Below, piece by piece: positions 9,589-18,463 of a DNA stretch of 64,000 nucleotides; position 1 is the stretch's first letter, and the number at the start of each line of letters is the position of its first letter. Source of the DNA: Pedobacter kyonggii (GTDB lineage: Bacteria; Bacteroidota; Bacteroidia; Sphingobacteriales; Sphingobacteriaceae). The DNA lies in assembly GCF_004310665.1 (NCBI RefSeq), contig NZ_SIXF01000002.1:124001-188000 (forward strand), written 5' to 3'. Made by a program: the position numbers and the translations under genes. Under the pieces are notes generated by a model. That model worked only from the letters and a program-made list of their open reading frames with translations. It was not told the origin of the DNA and made no database searches.

Positions 9589-9602
9589 CGTGTACGTTAA
9601 CG
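9589..9602 (+). promoter_or_regulatory. LacI operator copy 3, upstream of GH16 gene
   Basis: CGTGTACGTTAACG in an AT-rich stretch, 97 bases before the GH16 start. Identical over 14 bases to the copies at 7541 and 10511. Confidence 0.85.
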
Positions 9603-9699
9603 ATATTTTTAATATATTAGCATATAGATAGTTATAATATTGGCTATAAATTGATTTAACTCATCAACAACTCAACCAAAACCAATTAACCAAAACAAA

Positions 9700-10488
9700 A
9701 TGAACAAATTATTGCTGATGTTACCCATCCTTTTGGCGTGTAAAAAGGATATTTTGCTGCCTCAAAAAGCAGAATCTGCATCATTGAAAGCCAAAACAGT
9801 TGATACAGCTGAGCAAAATGCCACTGCTACAACCATAACTTTTGGCGGTTACTCCTGGACGGTAAAAAGTGGGAATGGCCTCGGCCCTGGTCCAAACATT
9901 TGGGGTGCCCAAAATGTATGGAAAGACAGCGAAGGGCTGTTGCACCTTAAACTCTCTTACGATAGCGCAACCTCGAAGTGGATTTGTGCCGGAGTTACCT
10001 CTACAGTTAATCTGGGGTATGGAACCTATCAATGGCAGGTACAGGGCCCAGTTAGTACGCTCGATAAAAATGTGGTAGCAGGCCTTTTCCATTATTCTGG
10101 CCCTGATGGCTATAATGAAATGGATATAGAATTTGCGAGATGGGGCAATGCTTCCAAACCAAACGTAAATTATAGTGTATATCCGGCTGCGGGTACTACC
10201 GGAACGCAGCAGCGCGTAACCACCCAATGGACACAATCAGAGGGAACCGCTAGTACCCATCGTTATACCTGGACAAACAATTCTGTTGTACTTAAAAGCA
10301 TGAACGGTTTTTACAACGACGACACCAATATGTTTTTTTCTCATACATTTTTGGCACCTGCAACCTCTATTCCCAGTGTTGCGCTGCCAGTGAAGATGAA
10401 TCTCTGGTGTTTCAAAGGATTGGCGCCGAGTGACGCAAAAGAAGTCGAGATCGTGATCAGAAGTTTTAAGTTCACGCCTGCACCATAA
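9700..10488 (+). CDS. GH16-family glycoside hydrolase lipoprotein
   Basis: 262 residues with a short lipoprotein signal (LPILLAC, Cys about residue 14), so probably surface or outer-membrane anchored. The rest is one GH16 beta-jelly-roll: the catalytic motif EMDIE places the predicted nucleophile at Glu140, helper Asp142 and acid/base Glu144, in the regular-strand (ExDxE) form without the beta-bulge. Upstream strands WGAQNVWKDSEGLLHLKL are typical of the family. GH16 enzymes cleave or transfer beta-1,3/1,4-glucans and galactans; some cut GlcNAc-containing polymers (endo-beta-galactosidases on keratan/mucin chains) or transglycosylate chitin (fungal CRH). Presence beside GH20, nagA and nagB makes a GlcNAc-containing substrate attractive, but this is inference. 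It has its own LacI box. Confidence 0.85.
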   Translation: MNKLLLMLPILLACKKDILLPQKAESASLKAKTVDTAEQNATATTITFGGYSWTVKSGNGLGPGPNIWGAQNVWKDSEGLLHLKLSYDSATSKWICAGVTSTVNLGYGTYQWQVQGPVSTLDKNVVAGLFHYSGPDGYNEMDIEFARWGNASKPNVNYSVYPAAGTTGTQQRVTTQWTQSEGTASTHRYTWTNNSVVLKSMNGFYNDDTNMFFSHTFLAPATSIPSVALPVKMNLWCFKGLAPSDAKEVEIVIRSFKFTPAP

Positions 10489-10510
10489 TTAAAAAAATTT
10501 AAATTTTAAT

Positions 10511-10524
10511 CGTGTACGTTAACG
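10511..10524 (+). promoter_or_regulatory. LacI operator copy 4, upstream of susC
   Basis: CGTGTACGTTAACG, 78 bases before the susC start. It heads the long susC-susD-lipoprotein-GH20-nagA-nagB gene run. Confidence 0.85.
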
Positions 10525-10602
10525 AATTGTTCCCGATTGTTCATTATTTTACACGGGGATAAATTGATTAATAGTTACCAAACGCGAAACTGATAATAGA
10601 AA

Positions 10603-13600
10603 ATGCATATGAAAAAAATATACATGATGGCTGTTGTAGCCTTGTTCTCTATTTGGAGTGCTGCTGCCCAGGTTAATACCGCCCCGGTACCTACCTTCAT
10701 GCTTACCGGGAAGGTTAGTGAAGATAAAACCAATGAAGGGCTTATTGGGGTTTCGATAAGGGTTCAGGGAACCAATGTGGGCACGGCAACTGATAAAAAT
10801 GGAAACTTCAGTATCAGGGTGAGCCAGGGTGCAGTAATTACGTTCAACTATCTGGGTTATAAAAATCAAACCATAAATATAGGCGAACGCAAAACCTTGG
10901 ATATAAAACTTACTCCTGACGCACAGCAACTGGGCGAGGTTACCATTAATGTGGGGTATGGTACCCAAAAGGTTAAAGAAATAACAGGCGCTGTAGGCTC
11001 TATTTCGGCAAAGCAAATGGATAGTCATGCCCTTGGCGATGTAAACAGTAGTTTACAGGGCAAAATTGCCGGTCTTCAGATCACGAGCAATTCAGGAGAG
11101 CCGGGAGCAGGGGCAACCGTCAGAATCCGTGGTGCCTCTTCCGTAAATGGAAGTAGTCAGCCATTATACATTGTAGATGGTATTCCCATCAATTCAGATA
11201 CGTATGCGGGCGGATTGGTAGATGATGCTTCTACTTTCAGTCCTTTAGCTGATCTGAATCCGCAAGATATCGAATCTATTGAGGTCCTGAAAGATGGTAC
11301 CGCGTCGATTTATGGCTCCCGCGCATCAAACGGGGTGATTATCATCACTACAAAAAGTGGGAAGAACGCCAAAAAACCTGAAATCCAGGTATCTGCAAAT
11401 GGAAGTGTGGCCGATATAACCAGAAAGATCGGTGTTCTTAACGCAAGCCAGTTCAGGAGTGCTTTTATTGATGCCATCTATAATTTTACCGGGGCACAAA
11501 CTACAAAGGTTTCCGTAATCGATTCCCTGCATCCTTACTATTCCCAGCCAAACAACTGGCAGGACCTGATGTACCGTTCGGCCTACCAGTACAAGGCAGA
11601 TGTGAGTATAAAGGGCGCTTCGAAAGATAACAATATGAACTATTTTATCAGTGCCGGTTACAAGGATATTGATCCGATCATCATCAATACGAAATTTAAG
11701 CAAACCTTTGCTTCGGCAAAAGTTTACTATAACATAAATAAAGTTATTTCTGGCAACACTAATTTTAACATTTCTACCAATGACTATAATAGAATTCTCA
11801 GTGGCCTTAGTAACCAGAGTGCAATTTACCAGGCGCTGAGTACCATGCCCGTTTACACACCATATGATCCCGTAACCGGCCAGCTTATTCCTTTGCTTGA
11901 GGGAAGCAAACCCAACCCGATCGCAATATCGGAGCTTGCCGCAAATAAAATAAACCGCTGGCGGATTTTTGGTAATCAGGATGTTAGAGTAAAAATTATC
12001 AAAGACCTGGAGTTTAAAACCTCATTGGGGCTGGATTATTCCAATACCGAAGAAACAAACTTTACGCCTCAGGCACTTTTGCCACAGGGGCAGATCAGTT
12101 CTTCTTACCTGACCACCGGTAAAAATTATTCGTTTATCAACGAGAATACTTTAAATTATAGGGCAACCATCGCAAACAACCACCATTTGACATTTTTATT
12201 GGGGCAGTCCTATCAAAAATTTACCGATAACAATGTGGATGTAATCGGAAGGAGATTGATTGATGCAACCATCACCTCTATAAACGGAACTTCGGTGGTA
12301 TCCTTGTACAATCAAAATATAGAAGAACATAGCCTGCTTTCCTATTTTAGTAGGGCCAACTATGATTATAAAGGCAGATACCTGTTTTCTGCAGTTATGC
12401 GTGCTGATGGATCGTCGAGGTTTGGTGCCCAAAACCGCTTTGGTTATTTTCCTTCCTTTTCGGCCGGCTGGAGACTTTCGCAGGAGGATTGGTTCAAAAA
12501 AATCACTTTTATATCCGATGCCAAACTGCGGGGAAGTTTTGGCGTTACCGGAAATCAGTCGATCGGAAATTACGCCTGGCAAGGCTCTTTTTATACCCCA
12601 GGCACTTATTTGGGCAATGTTGCCATTGTAAGTAATGGCGTACCCAACGCTTCTTTGAGGTGGGAAACCACAAAACAGACCAATATAGGCCTGGATTTAG
12701 CTTTTCTCCATGATAGAATCCGCTTCACTGCAGATGCCTATCTGAAAAAAACTACAGGCCTTTTATTTGATGTTGCGGTGCCAGGCACAACAGGTTATGC
12801 TACAGTGCCTGCAAACTTTGGAAGCCTTGAGAATAAGGGGCTCGAATTTACCTTGTCAACAATTAATCTAGATGGTGCACTTAAGTGGAATTCTACATTG
12901 ACCTTTTCACTGAACAGAAATAAGGTTCTTTCCCTTCCGGGAAATCAGGACTACCGGCCTAATATCTACAACATGGCAAGGGTTGGCGAAACGGCTGGTG
13001 TATTTTATGGACTGAAAGCACTTGGTGTTTATGCTTACGATGCGGATAATGTTTACCAGAAAAACCCTACAACCGGAGCTGTAACACCTTACCGCCAGGG
13101 TTCGGCCAATGGCGCAGTATATAAAGGTGGAGATGTGATCTGGGAAGATGTAAATGGCGATGGGATTATTAATGATGCTGATCTACAGGTTATCGGTAAT
13201 CCAAACCCCGATTTTACAGGCGGTTTTCAGAACGAGTTTACCTATAAGAACTTCACACTTTCAACGCTCATTACCTACAGTTTTGGCAATGATGTGTTTA
13301 ACGAGGTAAAAAGAAACCTGGATGCTTCGCCGTATGATCAGAACCTCACAACCGATCAGCTCAGAAGATGGAGGAAACAGGGCGATGTAACAGATGTGCC
13401 AAAATTGGTGAAAACCGACCCTATGCTGAATTATGCCATCTCCAATAGGTTTGTCGAAGATGGTTCTTTTATCAGACTACAGAATGTTGCACTAAATTAT
13501 AGAATAGCTTCTAAACTATTAAATAAACTAAAAATCAGCAATGCCAACATTGGCTTTTCAGTGGTGAACCTGTTAACCTTCGGTTCGTATACCGGATATG

Positions 13601-13704
13601 ACCCAGAAGTAAGTTCATCCACAAATGCACTGGCAGTGGGGGTAGATAGAGGTTCGTTCCCTAGAACCAGAACATATAATTTATCATTAAACTTTAGTCT
13701 TTAA
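10603..13704 (+). CDS. SusC/RagA TonB-linked outer-membrane transporter
   Basis: 1033 residues: signal peptide (ending near WSAAAQ), carboxypeptidase-D-like regulatory domain (about 35-110, with DKNGNFSI and YLGYKNQ), TonB plug (about 120-255, with GSLQ-type QGKIAGLQI, IRIRG-type VRIRGASS and PLYIVDGIPI), then a 22-strand barrel ending in aromatic/Leu SLNFSL. No STN domain, consistent with regulation by a separate LacI protein and not by an anti-sigma relay. With the SusD 11 bases downstream it should form the outer-membrane importer for the oligosaccharide. A second ATG two codons in (MKKIY) is an equally good start. Confidence 0.95.
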   Translation: MHMKKIYMMAVVALFSIWSAAAQVNTAPVPTFMLTGKVSEDKTNEGLIGVSIRVQGTNVGTATDKNGNFSIRVSQGAVITFNYLGYKNQTINIGERKTLDIKLTPDAQQLGEVTINVGYGTQKVKEITGAVGSISAKQMDSHALGDVNSSLQGKIAGLQITSNSGEPGAGATVRIRGASSVNGSSQPLYIVDGIPINSDTYAGGLVDDASTFSPLADLNPQDIESIEVLKDGTASIYGSRASNGVIIITTKSGKNAKKPEIQVSANGSVADITRKIGVLNASQFRSAFIDAIYNFTGAQTTKVSVIDSLHPYYSQPNNWQDLMYRSAYQYKADVSIKGASKDNNMNYFISAGYKDIDPIIINTKFKQTFASAKVYYNINKVISGNTNFNISTNDYNRILSGLSNQSAIYQALSTMPVYTPYDPVTGQLIPLLEGSKPNPIAISELAANKINRWRIFGNQDVRVKIIKDLEFKTSLGLDYSNTEETNFTPQALLPQGQISSSYLTTGKNYSFINENTLNYRATIANNHHLTFLLGQSYQKFTDNNVDVIGRRLIDATITSINGTSVVSLYNQNIEEHSLLSYFSRANYDYKGRYLFSAVMRADGSSRFGAQNRFGYFPSFSAGWRLSQEDWFKKITFISDAKLRGSFGVTGNQSIGNYAWQGSFYTPGTYLGNVAIVSNGVPNASLRWETTKQTNIGLDLAFLHDRIRFTADAYLKKTTGLLFDVAVPGTTGYATVPANFGSLENKGLEFTLSTINLDGALKWNSTLTFSLNRNKVLSLPGNQDYRPNIYNMARVGETAGVFYGLKALGVYAYDADNVYQKNPTTGAVTPYRQGSANGAVYKGGDVIWEDVNGDGIINDADLQVIGNPNPDFTGGFQNEFTYKNFTLSTLITYSFGNDVFNEVKRNLDASPYDQNLTTDQLRRWRKQGDVTDVPKLVKTDPMLNYAISNRFVEDGSFIRLQNVALNYRIASKLLNKLKISNANIGFSVVNLLTFGSYTGYDPEVSSSTNALAVGVDRGSFPRTRTYNLSLNFSL

Positions 13705-13715
13705 ATATTACGAAA

Positions 13716-15167
13716 ATGAAAGATTATAAAATGTACAGCTTCATGCTAATCGGACTGCTTCTTTTGGGAAGCTGCAAAAAGGCGTTGGAGATAGATCCTA
13801 CAACATCATATTCCAGTTCCAACTATTGGACTGAAACCTCGCAGGCAACGGCAGCGCTTTATGGCGCTTATAATCTGATGCAGGGCGCAATGGCACCAGA
13901 ATCTGTTTTGTATGGCGAGGGCAGGGCCGATAATGTGGCGCTAAACCCATTGGCCCTGAGCTCCCAAACCTTAAACCTACTCACCAATAACCTTAATTCG
14001 AGTTTGCCTATTACTAGCTGGAATGGCATTTACCAGGTTGTTAATCAAAGTAATCTGATTTTAAAGAATACTTCGGAGATGAAAAATAAAGGTTTGTATT
14101 TAGGCAAGGCTGCCGACTATAGCAGCGTTAGGGGACAGGCATTTGCCATTCGGGCTTTTTGCTACTTCTATATGACGCGTATCTGGGGCAAACTGCCTTT
14201 GGTGACCGAACCTTTAACAGATGCTAACCAGAATGTAAGTATTGCCCGCTCAGATACTGCTGCAGTATACGCCCGCATTCAGGCGGATTTAGATTCTGCC
14301 TCACTTGCGGCAATACCCGCTTCTTATTCTACAGCTTCAGCAACAAGGGCGCAGTTTACCATGGGGGCCGTAAATGCGATATATACCGATTTTTACATGT
14401 GGAGGCATCAATATCAAAACGCATTAACGGCTTCTCAGAAAATCTTATCTAATTCTACTTACGCTTTAACGGCATTATATAGTGCCTCCTCAACAATAGA
14501 TTATAATGTTAACCCTGCGCTGATAGATAATACAGCCTATGCCCAGATGTTTACCAAAGGATTTTCATCAGAGTCGATTTTTGAAATTGATTACAACTTT
14601 TCGGAACGGGCAACACGCTCATTCCTGATTACCGTTTATGGGGATTTAGGGTTTCAGCCATTTTTCAAAGCAAGCGGTTATCTTTCCAGTAAGTTTACTT
14701 CAACAGATTTAAGATCGAAAGTGAACTTTGATACCAATTCGGGAATTGTCAAGTTCTTTGAAAAGTCGGGGTTTGTTCGTGGTACGCAGGATGATAAGAA
14801 TATTATTGTTTACCGCCTGGCAGATATTATGCTGTTACGGGCAGAAGCGCTGAACAAAACAGGCGATATTGCAGGCGCAATGACTTTGGTTAACCAGATA
14901 AGAACAAGGGCTGGAGCTGTAGCATACACACCAGCATCGTATACAGGTTTGACAACTGATCAGATTGAAGACCTTATTTTGGACGAACGTGCAAGGGAGC
15001 TTTGTTACGAGGGCAAAAGATGGTATGACCTGGTGCGTACCGGTAAGGCCCTGAAAGTTCTTGGACCGATAAATGGCATCTCAAATCCTGAAAATTTCCT
15101 GTGGCCCATTAATCTTACCGAAATTAGGTTAAACCCACTTTTAGATCAAAATTCATATTATCAATAA
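13716..15167 (+). CDS. SusD/RagB surface glycan-binding lipoprotein
   Basis: 483 residues with lipobox LLLGSC, then the SusD start signature (ALEIDPTTSYSSSNYW) and TPR-like helices. The C-terminal RagB/SusD domain includes DERARELCYEGKRWYDLVRTGK and ends with the usual LNPLLDQN close. It forms the lid over the SusC pore and captures oligosaccharide at the cell surface. Tightly spaced after susC and followed after 12 bases by the FAS1/DNRLRE lipoprotein. Confidence 0.95.
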   Translation: MKDYKMYSFMLIGLLLLGSCKKALEIDPTTSYSSSNYWTETSQATAALYGAYNLMQGAMAPESVLYGEGRADNVALNPLALSSQTLNLLTNNLNSSLPITSWNGIYQVVNQSNLILKNTSEMKNKGLYLGKAADYSSVRGQAFAIRAFCYFYMTRIWGKLPLVTEPLTDANQNVSIARSDTAAVYARIQADLDSASLAAIPASYSTASATRAQFTMGAVNAIYTDFYMWRHQYQNALTASQKILSNSTYALTALYSASSTIDYNVNPALIDNTAYAQMFTKGFSSESIFEIDYNFSERATRSFLITVYGDLGFQPFFKASGYLSSKFTSTDLRSKVNFDTNSGIVKFFEKSGFVRGTQDDKNIIVYRLADIMLLRAEALNKTGDIAGAMTLVNQIRTRAGAVAYTPASYTGLTTDQIEDLILDERARELCYEGKRWYDLVRTGKALKVLGPINGISNPENFLWPINLTEIRLNPLLDQNSYYQ

Positions 15168-15179
15168 AAACGGCTACAG

Positions 15180-16688
15180 ATGAAAAATTTAAAACTTTAC
15201 TTAAAAACACTGTTTTTCTGTACAGGTTTGCTGGTTGCAGCAGGCTGCAGCAAATTCGAACTATTGAAAAATGAAGATAGTGATGGAGCGGCAGCTGGAG
15301 CCAATCTCAAAGCGCAGACCATAAAGCAGTTTTTGCTTACGGATCATAGTACAGATCTTACCGAACTGGATCTTTTTTCAGCTGCCGTAAAAAGAGCGGG
15401 TTTAGTGGATTTATTTGGTACAAGTGATAGTTATACAAGCGTATTTTTAACCAATCCAGCCATGAAACAATTGCTGGCTACTATTGGTTATGCATCTGTA
15501 GATCAGGTTCCTCCGATCATACTCAAAAACCTGCTTGAAGATCTCATCATAAAAGGAAAATTGAAGTCGACTGATATTGGCCTTGGCGAATCCAAAAAAA
15601 TGGAAACCATTAACGGCAATTTTATTTATTACAGTAGATCATCCAGTAGTTCAGATCAATATATTTTAACCATCAACCAAAACTCATCTTTAAGTTCTAC
15701 CGCGGCTGTGGTAAGGAGTCAGGATTTGGAATTTAGCAATGGCGTGGCGCAGGTAACGGCACAATTTACCTTTTACCGTTTGCTTGATGAAAAGCCTGAT
15801 GATGCAATTCCCGGCGGAAATGTGGTAACCGAAAAAATAAACGTAACAAAGGATGTTTATATACGTGGCGGAAACGGTAATAATAACGCCAATTTCAATG
15901 ATGCCGCAACAATGGATTTAAAAGCTGTAAGCTCAGCCGATGCTACCGTGGGTAGGATAGGGGTAATGCAGTTTCCTTTAACAAAACCGGGCTTTGGGGA
16001 TAAAATCGGAGCAGCCAAAATGTTTGTATATGTTTATAATACCGGACTTACCCCTTCAACCATTTACTCTTTTTCTGCACACCTGGGCGAGAATAAAGAT
16101 TGGATAGAAAGCACCATTACCTGGAACAATGCACCAACATACAATTCGGTGGCCATGTCAACCATTCCGGTTCCGGGTGCTACTGTGGGGTGGGTTTCTT
16201 TTGATGTTACCTCGGCTGTTAGCCAGCTTTATGCAAATAATGGAAGCTTTATCAATGTCTTTCTAAGGCATAATGTCGATAATTTTATCAAACTTAGGCC
16301 AAGGGAATTTTCTTCAGGTAGTTTTGCCGCTTATATAGCTGTAACCTCTCCGCCAATAACCTTACTGAAACTTGGGCAGGTAAGCCCGCTTAATGTATCT
16401 GCCAGCAAACCAATTGTACCTTTAACCATCGCCAATTTACAAATGACAGGTACAGATGACAAGAATATCACTTATACCATTAAACAGGTTCCAACAGCTG
16501 GATACTTGGTTAAGTACGGGGTTCCGCTTTCTGCCAATGCTTCATTTTCTCAGACAGATATTGCAAAGGGTGCTGTAAAATATCTTTACGGTGGTACAGG
16601 CAATGCCGATAAGATTGTTTTCGAGGCAAGAGATCATAACGGAGGGTATTTCGCAAATGAATTAAGCCTGGATATTGTCATTAATTAA
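15180..16688 (+). CDS. Multidomain surface lipoprotein: FAS1-like, DNRLRE, CSPG/cadherin-like
   Basis: 502 residues with lipobox LLVAAGC. Three parts can be seen. Residues about 45-205 resemble a fasciclin (FAS1) domain (TELDLFSAAVKRAGL, YTSVFLTNPAM, INGNFIYY). About 220-400 is a DNRLRE/CBM96-like beta-sandwich (KDVYIRGG, LGENKDWIESTITWNNAP, GWVSFDVTSAV). About 405-502 matches a CSPG-type cadherin-like repeat (ITYTIKQVPTAGYLVKYGVPL, FSQTDIAKGAVKYLYGG). It occupies the SusE/SusF position of a glycan locus, so it is probably an extracellular glycan-binding protein of this operon. The domain calls are by eye; the FAS1 one is the least certain. Confidence 0.75.
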   Translation: MKNLKLYLKTLFFCTGLLVAAGCSKFELLKNEDSDGAAAGANLKAQTIKQFLLTDHSTDLTELDLFSAAVKRAGLVDLFGTSDSYTSVFLTNPAMKQLLATIGYASVDQVPPIILKNLLEDLIIKGKLKSTDIGLGESKKMETINGNFIYYSRSSSSSDQYILTINQNSSLSSTAAVVRSQDLEFSNGVAQVTAQFTFYRLLDEKPDDAIPGGNVVTEKINVTKDVYIRGGNGNNNANFNDAATMDLKAVSSADATVGRIGVMQFPLTKPGFGDKIGAAKMFVYVYNTGLTPSTIYSFSAHLGENKDWIESTITWNNAPTYNSVAMSTIPVPGATVGWVSFDVTSAVSQLYANNGSFINVFLRHNVDNFIKLRPREFSSGSFAAYIAVTSPPITLLKLGQVSPLNVSASKPIVPLTIANLQMTGTDDKNITYTIKQVPTAGYLVKYGVPLSANASFSQTDIAKGAVKYLYGGTGNADKIVFEARDHNGGYFANELSLDIVIN

Positions 16689-16738
16689 ACCATAACATCC
16701 CAATTGTCCTGGCGATGTATTGGGTTAAAATATAGCAT

Positions 16739-18286
16739 ATGAAAATAAAAATTTTGCTGATTTTACTTTTGTGTACGGCTTTTTTTAAGTCTGATGCAAT
16801 TCAATCCGGAAGATCTGGAAATCCAAACCCTTTCCCGGTAAGAGGCTTCCACCTGGATCTCCGCATTCAGGCGATTCCAATGCCGGCACTTAAAAAACTG
16901 GCCCTACAGCTTAGCGAAGGCGGAATAAATACGTTGATTATGGAGTGGGAAGGTACCTATCCTTTTAAGGATGAACCTTTGATTCCGAACAGGTATGCCT
17001 ATTCAAGAGCAGAAGTGAAGTCTTTTATTGCCTATTGTAATGGGATTAAGCTTGATGTAATTCCGCTTCAACAAAGTTTTGGACATGTGGAATATATTTT
17101 AAGAAATACAAAGTTTAAAAATCTTCGGGAAGACCAAAAGGATTATTCGCAAGTTAATCCAATCAGGGAAGAGGCAGCAAAAAAACTTTTTACTACCCTG
17201 TATAGAGATTTAATATCAACCCACAATTCACCTTATATCCATATCGGTGGCGATGAAACCTACCTTTTAGGCCATGGTGAAGAATCTAAAAAGAAGATAA
17301 AAGCAGTTGGCATTGGTCGTTTATATGGCGATTACATTAAAATGCTTTGCGATGTGGTTGTAAGTTTAGGAAAAAAACCGGTTTTATGGGCAGATATCGC
17401 ACTAAAATACCCCGAAGCATTAAAGGGTCTCCCTAAGGAAACCATTTTTGTGGATTGGAACTATGGTTGGGACATCAACATGTTCGGTGATCATCAGAAA
17501 CTGATGCAGAGCGGATTTGAAATATGGGGAGCACCGGCAATTAGAAGCCATCCCGATAATTACTTTCTAACCCAATGGGAAAAACATTTTAAGAACATTA
17601 CGGATTTTGTGCCGATGACAAGGAAGTTTGGATATAAAGGCATTATAATGACCTCATGGTCTACCTCGGGTTTATATTCTACTGTTTTCGAAAGCACCAG
17701 GGATATTTCGGATCTGTATGCAATTAGGCGTGTATATCCCATCAGTGGTTTTAATATGCTGATAGCTGCCTTTCTAAAGGGCATTAAGCAAGATGAACCC
17801 CTGGATTACAAAAGTTTTATCAACGACTACGCCAAATCCAGGTATGGTTTTGACGATAACGCCTCGAAGGCTTTTTGGAATGCAATATCGGCGGTTCCTT
17901 TCGAAATTACCCAGGGCATACCTGTAAACACAAACCTTTCCATCCAACAGCTACTGGATAGCACCAGAATTGCCGGTACGGTTTTGTCTAAACTAAAACC
18001 CCAAAAAAATGCTGAGGAATTTGAACATTATAAATTGATGACTGATATACGCATTCAGTATCTTTCTTATCAGTTAATTGAATCGCGGGCGAATGCTGAT
18101 GATATGAAAGAAGATTCAATAAAAAGCTTAATCCAGGGGCTGGAGGCTTTAAAAAGCAGCTCGCTCGATAAGAAGTTCGCTGATCTGAATAAAGATGTGA
18201 TGTATCCGGCCGAAATTGTTCAGGAAATAGAATACAGGAATGCCCGGATGAATGTTTTACTGGCCAGATTGAAAAGAATAAGATGA
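16739..18286 (+). CDS. GH20-type beta-N-acetylhexosaminidase
   Basis: 515 residues with a signal peptide (no convincing lipobox), probably periplasmic. The GH20 TIM barrel starts almost directly after the signal (FPVRGFHLDLR near residue 30), so the usual N-terminal GH20b domain is absent. The hallmark HIGGDE motif gives the catalytic pair Asp172-Glu173; further barrel strands are VIPLQQSFGHVEY, PVLWADIAL and GIIMTSWSTSG. It should release terminal GlcNAc or GalNAc by substrate-assisted catalysis. Position before nagA and a nagB-like gene supports GlcNAc release. The C-terminal ~140 residues look helical and are of unknown role. Confidence 0.9.
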   Translation: MKIKILLILLLCTAFFKSDAIQSGRSGNPNPFPVRGFHLDLRIQAIPMPALKKLALQLSEGGINTLIMEWEGTYPFKDEPLIPNRYAYSRAEVKSFIAYCNGIKLDVIPLQQSFGHVEYILRNTKFKNLREDQKDYSQVNPIREEAAKKLFTTLYRDLISTHNSPYIHIGGDETYLLGHGEESKKKIKAVGIGRLYGDYIKMLCDVVVSLGKKPVLWADIALKYPEALKGLPKETIFVDWNYGWDINMFGDHQKLMQSGFEIWGAPAIRSHPDNYFLTQWEKHFKNITDFVPMTRKFGYKGIIMTSWSTSGLYSTVFESTRDISDLYAIRRVYPISGFNMLIAAFLKGIKQDEPLDYKSFINDYAKSRYGFDDNASKAFWNAISAVPFEITQGIPVNTNLSIQQLLDSTRIAGTVLSKLKPQKNAEEFEHYKLMTDIRIQYLSYQLIESRANADDMKEDSIKSLIQGLEALKSSSLDKKFADLNKDVMYPAEIVQEIEYRNARMNVLLARLKRIR

Positions 18287-18463
18287 TGAAGTATGGTTTA
18301 GGTGAGATAAATCGGGTTAATACATTTGTTGTTCTGTGGTTTCTGCTCCCTGGCAACAGCAGTTTATATCCACAGCGTGCACCTTTTACAAAACGGCTCC
18401 GTTTTCGGGCATCTAATGGTTTAGGCAGGAGTGGAAACGTTATAGATAATGAAAGGTTCAAAA

